7,242 bases of DNA from Hyphomicrobiales bacterium (GTDB taxonomy: Bacteria; Pseudomonadota; Alphaproteobacteria; Rhizobiales; Beijerinckiaceae). The first letter of the stretch is position 1; each line of letters begins with the position of its first letter. This document shows, piece after piece, positions 1 through 6,423 of this stretch. The stretch covers positions 1 to 7,242 of the forward strand of contig PLUH01000231.1 in NCBI GenBank assembly GCA_003164825.1, written 5' to 3'. A program made the translations under genes and the position numbers. The notes beneath the pieces are model-generated. The model saw only the letters and a program-made list of their open reading frames with translations. It was not told the origin of the DNA and did no database searches.

Positions 1-1027
1 CGGCCTCAGCGCCGCTCGAGCTCACGCGCCCGACCACATCGTTCGCATAGGCGTCGACCGCGTTGCGCGTCGCCGCCGAGGCCTCGGCGAGCTGGTCGGC
101 GACCGAATCGCCCTGGGCGCGGATCGCTTCGACAGCCAGCAAGCTGCTCGAGTTCACGCGGCTGACGACGTCGTCCACATGGGCGCCGACCGCGTTTCGC
201 GTCGCCGTCGAGGTTTCCAGTAGTCGATCGGCGACGGAGTCGCCATGGAAGCGAATCGCGTCGACGGTCTGTGCGCCGCTCGCGCTGACGCGGCTGACCA
301 CCTCATCGGCGTATGCCGCCACGGCGCCGCGGCTCGCCGCCGAGGCCTGGGCGAGTTGGGCGGCGACAGAATCGCCCTGAGCGCGGATCGCATCGACGGT
401 TTGCGCTCCGCTTGCGCCGACGCGGCTTACGACCTCGTCGGCGTAGGCGGCTACGGCGCCGCTGATCACTGCCGACGCGCCGGCAAGCTGGGCGGCGACT
501 GCATCGCCATGCGCGTTGACGATGTCGGCGGCCTCCGACAGGCGCGACGCGAGGACATCGGCATGGGTTGTGAGGGTTCGCGCGGCCTCGGCGCTGGTTG
601 AGGAAACGCGGCTCACGACGGCGTCCGAATGGGCGCCGATGGCGTTGCTGGCCTGAGCGGCGGCGTCGGAGAGGCGATCGGCGACCGAGTCGCCATGGGC
701 GCGAATGGCGTCGAGGACCTCGGCGCTGCTCGCGTTGATGCGGCCGACGATGTCGTCGCCGTGAGCGCCGAACGCGCCCGACAGGGCGAGCGACGCCGTC
801 CCGAGTTGATCCGAGATTGCGTCTCCGTGTCCCTTGATCGCCTCGACCGCCCGGGCGCTGCTGCCGCTGATGCGGCCGACCACCTCGTCGGCGTGAGCGC
901 CGACGGCGCTTCGCGCGAACTCCGCCGCGTCCCCGAGCCGAGTCGCCACCCGGTCGCCATGGGCGTCGATCGCCTCGACGACCGAATCCTGCGAGGTCTG
1001 AATGCGTTCGATCAGATTGTCGCCCCG
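1..1027 (-). repeat. 66-bp (22-codon) tandem repeats with a 132-bp (44-codon) super-repeat inside the large scaffold gene
   Basis: The marker column (His, Tyr or Gln, then a small residue, then Asp) falls at residues 416, 438, 460, 482, 504, 526, 548, 566, 588, 610, 632, 654, 676, 698 and 720; a degenerate copy with Arg sits at 394. Every spacing is 22 except 548 to 566, which is 18. The Asp two residues later is kept in all of 416-698 and is Asn at 722. Alternate units differ: one type reads like GDSVADQLAEAS, the other like ADEVVSRVSASGAQ, giving the 44-residue super-repeat. The array is still running at the window edge. The 22-residue period is two hendecads, as in apolipoprotein-type helices. 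Confidence 0.9.
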
Positions 1028-2206
1028 CTCGCCCAGGCGCGACAGCAGGTTGTCGCCGACCGCCTTGAGGCGGTTGTCAACTTCACCGACCCGCGCCAGG
1101 ATATCGCCCGCGGCCTTCTGGCTGGTATCGGCGAGGCGCTCGGCGAGGCTTTCGCCGATCCCGGCGATCGACACGCTCATCCGCGCGCCTTCGGCGACGA
1201 TTCGCTCCAGCGTCGTCGACCCGGCGCCCTCCAGGCCGCGGGCGACGTCGTCCGACGCCGCCCCGATCGATGCAGTCAGCCGTTGGCCGGTTTCGGTCAA
1301 GCGTTCGCTCAGACTCGCGCCGGCGGAATTGAGGTCCGCGGCGATGCCGTCGTGGGCGGTCGCGATTGCGTCGCGGACCCGCGTCCCGCTGGTCACGATC
1401 GCCTCGCGCTGATCGGCCATTTCGGCGATCAGCAACCGAATCCTTCGCTCGTTGTCGGAATAGGAGCGCTCGAGCGTCGAAACCTCAGACTGCACCCGAG
1501 TCTCAAGCTCCGCAGCGCGCGCAAGCGCGCGTTCGACCCCATCCCCCATCGACGTGAGCTCGCGGCGGATGGCCTGGGACAGGTTCGCCATGTGTTCCCC
1601 CGCCGTCGCCTCGGGTTCGGCCAGGCGCACGGCGACCTGGGAGATCGCGCGCGCCGATTGCCTGAGCTCGCGCAGCCGCCGCGACAGCGCGGCAAAGGCG
1701 AACATGCAGAAGATCGGCGCCAGCGCCGCCAGCAGGAAGAGCGGGGTCTCGGGGCGCAACAGCAAATCGACCGGGCGACTCGGGACGGTGGGCCACAGGG
1801 CGACATAGGCGTAAAGCGCGCAGATCGCCGCCCAGAGAAGCGCGCCGATCAGCGCGAGGATGTATGGCGTCCGGCTCGCCGGACGGGCGTTCATCGCCTG
1901 CAGGATGGCCCCGACGGTCTCGCGGTCATCGTTTGCCGGCGCGGTGGTGGGAATCGCCGATTTCGCTTCGCTCTCGGGGGCGCTCGCCGCAGACGAGGGC
2001 CCGGGGCGAAGCAGGGTCGAAGCCTCGGCGGGGAGCGGGCTTGGCTTGAGAACCGGGGTCGCGGTCGTCGCCTTCGCAGGGACGAGCTGGGGCGGGGGAG
2101 CGCTCTCGACCGAAACGGCCCCGTCGTCGTCGGTGAGGTTCAGCGCGCTTTCGATCGCCGACATCGCCGCGGAAACAGGATCCGTCGCCGGATTTTGTTT
2201 TGCCAT
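1..2206 (-). CDS. Large membrane-anchored apolipoprotein-like repeat protein, GPR/RgsE-like polar growth scaffold (C-terminus missing)
   Basis: The minus-strand frame opens at ATG 2206-2204 and stays open for 735 codons to the left window edge, so only the N-terminal part is present. GAGG at 2218-2215, 8 nt before the ATG, supports this start; the frame upstream reaches a TAG. Residues 1-110 are Pro/Ala/Ser-rich and probably disordered. Hydrophobic segments at about 114-137 and 154-175 are probable membrane helices, separated by a short loop (WPTVPSRPVD). From about 180 onward the protein is helical and charged, without enzymatic motifs. From residue 394 a 22-residue repeat appears, marked by [H/Y/Q]-x-D and paired into 44-residue units. 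Two N-terminal membrane helices followed by a very long apolipoprotein A1/A4/E-like repeat are known features of Agrobacterium GPR (about 2100 residues) and Sinorhizobium RgsE, which organise polar growth. The family call is inference from architecture; another coiled-coil polarity protein such as TipN is possible. Confidence 0.72.
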   Translation of the reverse strand, partial: MAKQNPATDPVSAAMSAIESALNLTDDDGAVSVESAPPPQLVPAKATTATPVLKPSPLPAEASTLLRPGPSSAASAPESEAKSAIPTTAPANDDRETVGAILQAMNARPASRTPYILALIGALLWAAICALYAYVALWPTVPSRPVDLLLRPETPLFLLAALAPIFCMFAFAALSRRLRELRQSARAISQVAVRLAEPEATAGEHMANLSQAIRRELTSMGDGVERALARAAELETRVQSEVSTLERSYSDNERRIRLLIAEMADQREAIVTSGTRVRDAIATAHDGIAADLNSAGASLSERLTETGQRLTASIGAASDDVARGLEGAGSTTLERIVAEGARMSVSIAGIGESLAERLADTSQKAAGDILARVGEVDNRLKAVGDNLLSRLGERGDNLIERIQTSQDSVVEAIDAHGDRVATRLGDAAEFARSAVGAHADEVVGRISGSSARAVEAIKGHGDAISDQLGTASLALSGAFGAHGDDIVGRINASSAEVLDAIRAHGDSVADRLSDAAAQASNAIGAHSDAVVSRVSSTSAEAARTLTTHADVLASRLSEAADIVNAHGDAVAAQLAGASAVISGAVAAYADEVVSRVGASGAQTVDAIRAQGDSVAAQLAQASAASRGAVAAYADEVVSRVSASGAQTVDAIRFHGDSVADRLLETSTATRNAVGAHVDDVVSRVNSSSLLAVEAIRAQGDSVADQLAEASAATRNAVDAYANDVVGRVSSSGAEA

Positions 2207-2226
2207 CGTGTGCGCCTCACTCCATC

Positions 2227-2254
2227 CGGGTCGGTCACCGGAACCGCCGACCCG
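2227..2254. promoter_or_regulatory. 8-bp inverted repeat in the leader of the scaffold gene
   Basis: CGGGTCGG at 2227-2234 is the exact reverse complement of CCGACCCG at 2247-2254, leaving a 12-nt spacer. It lies 20 bp upstream of the scaffold start codon and just outside its ribosome binding site. It could be an operator or a hairpin in the mRNA leader. In DNA this GC-rich, chance is a real alternative. Confidence 0.35.
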
Positions 2255-2299
2255 TACGCCAAGCGTTCCCGGCTACCATGCCGTACGAAACGCTGTGAA

Positions 2300-2390
2300 T
2301 TAACCACGTTGCAGTCTACCGCTGCGCCTCAAAGATGAAAACCGCGCCGCCCGCGCATCTTGCAAACGTCGTTAACGCTTCGGTTACCAT
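2300..2390. promoter_or_regulatory. Divergent control region with TTAA-type motifs resembling CtrA half-sites
   Basis: The 2207-2475 interval separates the divergent scaffold and Hpt genes and is less GC-rich than its surroundings. It contains TTAACCAC at 2300-2307, TTAACG at 2372-2377 and TTACCAT at 2384-2390. The alphaproteobacterial cell-cycle regulator CtrA binds TTAA-N7-TTAA and half-sites like TTAACCAT. Here the last two motifs are TTAA-N8-TTAC, one base off canonical spacing, and the first is a 7-of-8 match. No convincing -35/-10 pair could be fixed. Confidence 0.3.
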
Positions 2391-2475
2391 GTTTTTCCAT
2401 AGTCTTCAGCCGATTATCGGCGCGCCCGTCCCGCGCTGCGTCGTTTCCGGCGGGTCGTAAACCAGCGAGGGCGAC

Positions 2476-2910
2476 ATGCCTGGGAGTTCGGGAGCCTCGA
2501 GGCTGGCGGAGACCGGTTCGAATCCGGACGAATCGACGGTCGGCGGTTTCGATCCCGCGCTCGATCTTGTCCATCTGGCGAGACAGTGCCTCGGCGATCA
2601 CGAGCTCGAAGCCGAATTGCTGGGGCTGTTCCGGCTGCAGGCGCCGGCGTTGACCGCCCAACTCGCCGACCAATCGCTTTTGCCACTGGAATCAAAGGCA
2701 AAGATCGCTCACAAACTGCGCGGTTCGGCGCTTTCGGTCGGCGCCGGGCGGGTCGCCAGGGCGGCGTGGCGCGTCGAGGAATTGGCCTGTGCCGCCGGCC
2801 TTCGGTCGCGGGCGGACGCCGACCAACGGTTGGAAGAAGCCGCGGGAATCGCCGCTCTCCTGTCCGCGGTGGCCGAGGCCGTGGTCGAAATCGATCGCAT
2901 TCTGGCGTAG
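2476..2910 (+). CDS. Small stand-alone Hpt (histidine phosphotransfer) domain protein
   Basis: A 144-residue protein with ATG at 2476 and a good ribosome binding site (GAGG 2467-2470, 5 nt spacing). Residues 1-24 look like a flexible tail; the rest is predicted helical. The diagnostic motif is AHKLRGSALSVGA at 78-90, in which His79 is the likely phosphorylated residue, followed by Lys80 and Gly83 as in the Hpt consensus H-x-[LK]-[KR]-G-[SA]. The helix GRVARAAWRVEELA (91-104) matches the second helix of the four-helix bundle. There is no kinase, receiver or membrane segment, so it would relay phosphoryl groups in the cytosol between a hybrid kinase and a response regulator encoded elsewhere. 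It is divergent from the large polar-scaffold gene, and a shared control region suggests, without proving, a cell-cycle or polarity role. The partners cannot be named from this window. Confidence 0.85.
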   Translation: MPGSSGASRLAETGSNPDESTVGGFDPALDLVHLARQCLGDHELEAELLGLFRLQAPALTAQLADQSLLPLESKAKIAHKLRGSALSVGAGRVARAAWRVEELACAAGLRSRADADQRLEEAAGIAALLSAVAEAVVEIDRILA

Positions 2911-3029
2911 ACCGGCCAACGGCCGCCTACCGGCGCAGCGGCTGGGGATAACTCTCCCGGTCGGGCCGCGCGAAGTCCCGCCCGCGACAAAAACGCTGTT
3001 CCAAACGCTCTTTCGGCGCCGCCGCGCTT

Positions 3030-3061
3030 GCTATATGAGGGCGCGCGATAAGGCTTAAGCC
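3030..3061 (+). promoter_or_regulatory. Possible promoter -10 element and palindrome upstream of the ferredoxin operon
   Basis: GCTATATG at 3030-3037 resembles the alphaproteobacterial housekeeping -10 (GCTANAW type). No good -35 hexamer is seen about 17 bp upstream, so the call is weak. Downstream, GGCTTAAGCC at 3052-3061 is a perfect 10-bp palindrome, in the right place to be an operator near the transcription start. The remainder of 2911-3113 shows no gene. Confidence 0.28.
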
Positions 3062-3113
3062 AATTTGCGCGTCACGGCGCAGGACGCGGTTCCTCAAGGA
3101 AAATCCGGGCTAA

Positions 3114-3434
3114 ATGACCAAAGTGACCTACATTGACGCGTCCGGACAGTCGCGCACCGTGGACGCGCAAGTCGGCTCGACGGTGATGGAGACGGCGTTG
3201 CGCAATTCCATTCCCGGCATCGAAGCCGAATGCGGAGGCGCGTGCGCCTGCGCGACCTGCCACGTCTATGTCGCCCCGGAGTGGGCAGAAGCGACGGGCA
3301 AGGCGTCGCAGATGGAGGAGGACATGCTCGATTTCGCCTTCGAGGTGCGCCCCAACTCGAGACTCTCGTGCCAGATCAAGGTCAGCGAGGCGCTGGACGG
3401 CCTCATCGTCACCACGCCCGCCAAACAAGGATGA
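3114..3434 (+). CDS. [2Fe-2S] ferredoxin, adrenodoxin / ferredoxin VI type
   Basis: A 106-residue soluble electron carrier, the usual length for this family. The cluster ligands are Cys40, Cys46, Cys49 and Cys86, giving the vertebrate/ISC-type signature C-x5-C-x2-C-x36-C within ECGGACACATCHVYV. The extra Cys44 also occurs in ferredoxin VI relatives and is not a ligand. The acidic stretch at 68-73 (EEDMLD) corresponds to the helix that docks redox partners in adrenodoxin. The C-terminal LSCQIKVSEALDGL is typical. The start at 3114 has AAGGA at 3096-3100, a rather long 13-nt spacing. The reductase gene begins 17 nt after the stop, so the two are almost certainly cotranscribed. Physiological acceptors could be cytochromes P450, Fe-S assembly or oxygenases; none is encoded here. 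A plant-type or bacterial 4Fe ferredoxin is excluded by the Cys spacing. Confidence 0.95.
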   Translation: MTKVTYIDASGQSRTVDAQVGSTVMETALRNSIPGIEAECGGACACATCHVYVAPEWAEATGKASQMEEDMLDFAFEVRPNSRLSCQIKVSEALDGLIVTTPAKQG

Positions 3435-3451
3435 GAAGCGAAGGAACCCGC

Positions 3452-4489
3452 ATGAACGAAGTGTTGTCTACCGACGTCGCCATCATCGGCGCCGGGCCGA
3501 TCGGCCTGTTTGCCGTGTTCGAGCTCGGCCTTCTCGACATCAGGTGTCATCTGATCGACATCCTGCCGAAGGCGGGCGGCCAATGCGCGGAGCTTTATCC
3601 CGAGAAGCCGATCTACGACATTCCAGGCTTCCCGGTGATCTCGGGGCAGGAGCTCGTCGACAATCTGATGAAGCAGATCCATCCCTTTGGGCCGAAATTT
3701 CACCTTGGCGAGATGGTTGAACGGATGGAGGTCGTCGGGACGGCCGAGCAGCCGCTGTTTCGGATCGGAACCGACAACGACAAGACGATCGAGTCCAAGT
3801 CGGTGTTCATCGCCGCCGGAGGGGGATCGTTCCAGCCCAAGAAGCCGCCAATCCCGGGGCTCGACGCCTACGAGAACAAAAGCGTCTTCTATTCCGTGCG
3901 CAAGATGGACCATTTCAAGGGGAGACGGGTGGTCATCGTCGGCGGGGGCGATTCCGCGCTCGACTGGGCGCTCAACCTGCATCCCGTCGCCGACCGCATC
4001 ACCCTCGTTCATCGCCGCGACGCGTTCAGGGCGGCGCCGCACTCGGTCAACGCCATGCGAGAGCTTGTCAATTCGGGCGACATGGAGTTCGTCCTTGGCC
4101 AGGTGACCGCAGTCAAGGGCGACGGCGGCCAGCTTTCGGCGCTGACGATCCGACGCGAAAACGGCGAGGTTTACGACCACCCCTGCGACGACATGATGCC
4201 GTTCTTCGGCCTGACGATGAAGCTCGGGCCAATCGCCGGCTGGGGGATCAACCTGGACGAGAATCTGGTCCCCGTCGACACGGCGAAGTTCGAAACCAGC
4301 GTTCCCGGCATCTTCGCCGTCGGCGACATCAACACCTATCCGGGCAAGCTCAAGCTGATCCTGTCGGGCTTCCACGAGGCCACGCTCGCCGCCCAGCGCG
4401 CGCATCGTTACGTGTACCCGGACAAGAAACTGACCTTCCAGTACACGACCTCGTCGACGAGCCTGCAGCGCAAGCTCGGGGTGAGTTGA
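3452..4489 (+). CDS. Ferredoxin--NADP+ reductase, thioredoxin-reductase-like (type 2)
   Basis: A 345-residue FAD enzyme that moves electrons between NADPH and ferredoxin in the cytosol. The FAD-binding Rossmann motif is IIGAGPIG (11-18). GGQCAELYPEKPIYDIPG (42-59) is diagnostic of YumC-like type 2 reductases. The NADPH motif is VIVGGGDSALDW (161-172), with HRRD (187-190) positioned to bind the 2'-phosphate. The second FAD contact is FAVGDINTYPGK (288-299). The redox CxxC of true thioredoxin reductases is absent, which separates the two. The C-terminal extension with YTTSSTSLQRKLGV, which covers the flavin, is complete. The chosen ATG has AAGGA at 3441-3445 with 6 nt spacing, and the resulting N-terminus matches relatives. 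An in-frame ATG at 3431 overlapping the ferredoxin stop would add seven residues. It sits directly behind the ferredoxin gene, its evident partner. Very similar to my memory of the Rhodopseudomonas palustris enzyme. Confidence 0.96.
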   Translation: MNEVLSTDVAIIGAGPIGLFAVFELGLLDIRCHLIDILPKAGGQCAELYPEKPIYDIPGFPVISGQELVDNLMKQIHPFGPKFHLGEMVERMEVVGTAEQPLFRIGTDNDKTIESKSVFIAAGGGSFQPKKPPIPGLDAYENKSVFYSVRKMDHFKGRRVVIVGGGDSALDWALNLHPVADRITLVHRRDAFRAAPHSVNAMRELVNSGDMEFVLGQVTAVKGDGGQLSALTIRRENGEVYDHPCDDMMPFFGLTMKLGPIAGWGINLDENLVPVDTAKFETSVPGIFAVGDINTYPGKLKLILSGFHEATLAAQRAHRYVYPDKKLTFQYTTSSTSLQRKLGVS

Positions 4490-4543
4490 AGCGGCGGGGA
4501 AGCTGCGGTTGGCGAGTCGGAGCGCGGTGTTAAAGCCCGAAGC

Positions 4544-4574
4544 TCTCGCCGCCGCCCCCTTGGCGGAGACGAGA
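4544..4574. terminator. Imperfect hairpin between convergent genes, possible bidirectional terminator
   Basis: TCTCG (4544-4548) pairs with CGAGA (4570-4574), then a symmetrical 3x3 internal loop, then CCGCC (4552-4556) pairs with GGCGG (4562-4566) around a 5-nt loop. It lies in the 89-bp gap between the reductase stop and the porin stop, where a terminator would serve both genes. There is no T-tract on either side, so a classic intrinsic terminator is not shown. Confidence 0.4.
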
Positions 4575-4578
4575 CGCC

Positions 4579-6174
4579 TCAGAACGTGATGTTCGTGCGC
4601 AGGCCGACCACCAGCTCGTTCTTGATCCGCTGCGTCGGATCGTCCGGGTTGGCGATTCCCATAGCGGGATTGATGAAATACTGGACGTCCGGCTGAATCT
4701 GCCACGAGGGCAGGGCCTGAAACTGGTAGGTCGCCTCGAGAAAGGTCTCGCTCGAGCGAATGGGCGTATAGACCGAGGGCTGGTAGAATTGCATTTGCCG
4801 GTCGAAGCCGGATGTGCCGCTGCTCGCCCAGGCGGTTCCCATTTCGACCCCGAAGACGTCGTTGTCGCGCCCCGGCAATGGAGCGTGCAAGGCGAAGCCC
4901 GCGTTGATGCTGGCGCTGACGAGATTGCGATCCTGGTATGGCGTGAACATTGGACGGAAGAAGATATTCAGGCTGCGATTGGCGTTGTCGTTCGAACGCC
5001 AGATCATCTGGTCCATGACACCGTACAGGGAAAAGTCGCCGTGATGCTGAGCCGGCATCCCGTTGCTCAAGGGACTGGCGAGCGGCGCGCCCACCGTATC
5101 GTATTGCAGGTCGTCGAATTTGTAGCTGTCGTACCAGGCCCCGAGTTTGTAGACGCCCGGCAGCGGACCGCCGGCGTTCGGCTTTCCGGACGCGCCCGCG
5201 CCATACGCATATTGCAGCTCCGCGATCGCCAAAGTCCCGGTGTCGATCGGGAAGCTCACGCCATTGGGGTTGCTCTCCGCCACGTTGGGCGAATCTCGCG
5301 GGATCGGGCTCCCGTTGAAGACGCCGGCCAGCACGGTGATGTTGTCCGTCGCCTGCACGCGTCCGCGGACGCCCAGGCCCGCGAGCGGGTAGGCGGGGCC
5401 GCCGCCGGGTAAGTCGATTGTTGGCAATCCCGGCCAACCGGACACCCCGTTGACGAAGAGGGAGTTTCCGCTTGGGGCGATGATGAATTCCTCGTCGAGG
5501 CTCTGCTCACCGACCTTGATGTCGAACTTGTCGCCGAATTTCTGCTGATACCACAGCTCCCAGAGCCGGACGCCGACCGGCGCCTCGATGTCGGTCAGGG
5601 TCTGCAGGACCAGAAGATTGTTCAGGGTCAGGTTGCCACCCCAATATTGCAGGCCGCTCACGTTGAACGTGCCGCCTTTGAGCCCGAACGCCTTCTCGGT
5701 GTCCATTACCAGCGTCACGGTGGTGAGCCCGTCCCCCTCGAAGCCCTGCTGGACGCCGCCACTGAGGTTGCCGAACGTCTCGATGTTCTCGAGGATGGTC
5801 AGCGTGATCCCGTGATTGCTGAGCGCTGGCCGAAGCCCGCCCATGTCGCCGAGCAGGTTCTGATTTTGCCACGACGGGCTGAGGAATCCGAACGGCGCGC
5901 CGCTCTCGGGGGCCGTCGCCGCGCCCGGCGGCGTTGCGGCCTGGGCCTCCGGCGCCGCCGCAGATCCTGCTGAGGGGGATGTCGCCGTCGCCGCGCCCGG
6001 CGGGACGGGCTGAGTTGAATCGGCGTGGGCCGCGCGGACGAAACAGGCCGTCGCCAGCCCGAATGCGATTCCGATCGCGACGCGCCGGCGGATGTCTTGC
6101 GGGAACCGCGCGAACTCGGCCGGATGAGGAAGAAGACGCAATTCCGAACCCCGGTCCTGCTGCCGTCCGACCAT
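4579..6174 (-). CDS. OprB-family carbohydrate-selective porin
   Basis: A 531-residue outer-membrane beta-barrel porin that would let sugars or other small polar solutes cross the outer membrane. A twin-basic n-region (RRR) and hydrophobic core (VAIGIAFGLATACFV) end in AAHA, giving a signal peptide with likely cleavage after residue 51. Residues 52-94 are an Ala/Pro/Gly linker in which PPGAATA occurs twice (58-64, 82-88). The barrel begins near SPSWQNQNLLGD and has family features: NHGITLTILE, the LWYQQKF strand, alternating aromatic strands, and the closing strand NELVVGLRTNITF with terminal Phe, the barrel-assembly signal. The start is uncertain: ATG 6174 gives a long 30-residue n-region and only a distant GAGG. 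The frame is open back to an ATG at 6411, but the added residues look non-coding, and a downstream TTG is possible. Substrate cannot be read from sequence. It is divergent from bluB and convergent with the reductase gene. Confidence 0.88.
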   Translation of the reverse strand: MVGRQQDRGSELRLLPHPAEFARFPQDIRRRVAIGIAFGLATACFVRAAHADSTQPVPPGAATATSPSAGSAAAPEAQAATPPGAATAPESGAPFGFLSPSWQNQNLLGDMGGLRPALSNHGITLTILENIETFGNLSGGVQQGFEGDGLTTVTLVMDTEKAFGLKGGTFNVSGLQYWGGNLTLNNLLVLQTLTDIEAPVGVRLWELWYQQKFGDKFDIKVGEQSLDEEFIIAPSGNSLFVNGVSGWPGLPTIDLPGGGPAYPLAGLGVRGRVQATDNITVLAGVFNGSPIPRDSPNVAESNPNGVSFPIDTGTLAIAELQYAYGAGASGKPNAGGPLPGVYKLGAWYDSYKFDDLQYDTVGAPLASPLSNGMPAQHHGDFSLYGVMDQMIWRSNDNANRSLNIFFRPMFTPYQDRNLVSASINAGFALHAPLPGRDNDVFGVEMGTAWASSGTSGFDRQMQFYQPSVYTPIRSSETFLEATYQFQALPSWQIQPDVQYFINPAMGIANPDDPTQRIKNELVVGLRTNITF

Positions 6175-6423
6175 TGCCGGATAACGCGACCTCAACGGTC
6201 GTCCGATGTCAAGGAGGGCGTCCGTGGAGAATAGGTCCTTTCCAAAGCTATCGGATGACGGCGGTTCCAGCGCACACAAGGCGCGTCGCCGTCCCGTTCC
6301 CCGCGCCCCATCCGGCCGGCGCAAAATGAGAGGCCTGAAGCGCGATATTGTCTTTGCCGGCGGCGCCTCTTGCGCGCTATGCCATGGTAGTTGGGGGCGA
6401 GAGTGCGGCAACTGGGAGCGGCG
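6175..6423. other. Divergent intergenic region between the porin gene and bluB
   Basis: These 249 bp must carry the promoters of both divergent genes. I searched by eye on both strands for a cobalamin riboswitch (B12-box-like conserved core) upstream of bluB and found none. GCTATG at 6376-6381 resembles an alphaproteobacterial -10, but no -35 fits well. No convincing small gene is seen; the frames that cross it are continuations of shadows of the neighbouring genes. Confidence 0.4.

Noticed and set aside
63..601. Plus-strand frames with repetitive Ala/Ser/Thr sequence
   Set aside because: They are shadows of the 22-codon repeat read on the opposite strand.
1..960. CRISPR or satellite-type noncoding repeat
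   Set aside because: The 66-bp periodicity is codon-phased, diverges mainly at third positions, and lies in an open frame, so it is a protein repeat.
629..2338. 569-codon plus-strand open frame
   Set aside because: It is antisense to the scaffold gene. Its apparent regular repeats (GVDRLD, ADAADHLV) mirror the scaffold repeat, and it has no known domain.
2329..2701. Minus-strand frames over the Hpt gene and its upstream region
   Set aside because: They are antisense to the Hpt coding region, with no recognisable domain, and would run through the divergent control region.
2911..2950. GGCC-rich short inverted repeats after the Hpt gene as a terminator
   Set aside because: The pairings are short (CGGCCG-type) and no T-tract follows; not distinguishable from background GC.
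3266..5437. 723-codon minus-strand open frame
   Set aside because: It lies antisense to the ferredoxin and reductase genes and then in the wrong frame of the porin gene, crossing an intergenic hairpin. Its product is Arg-rich low-complexity without any domain; high-GC codon bias explains it.
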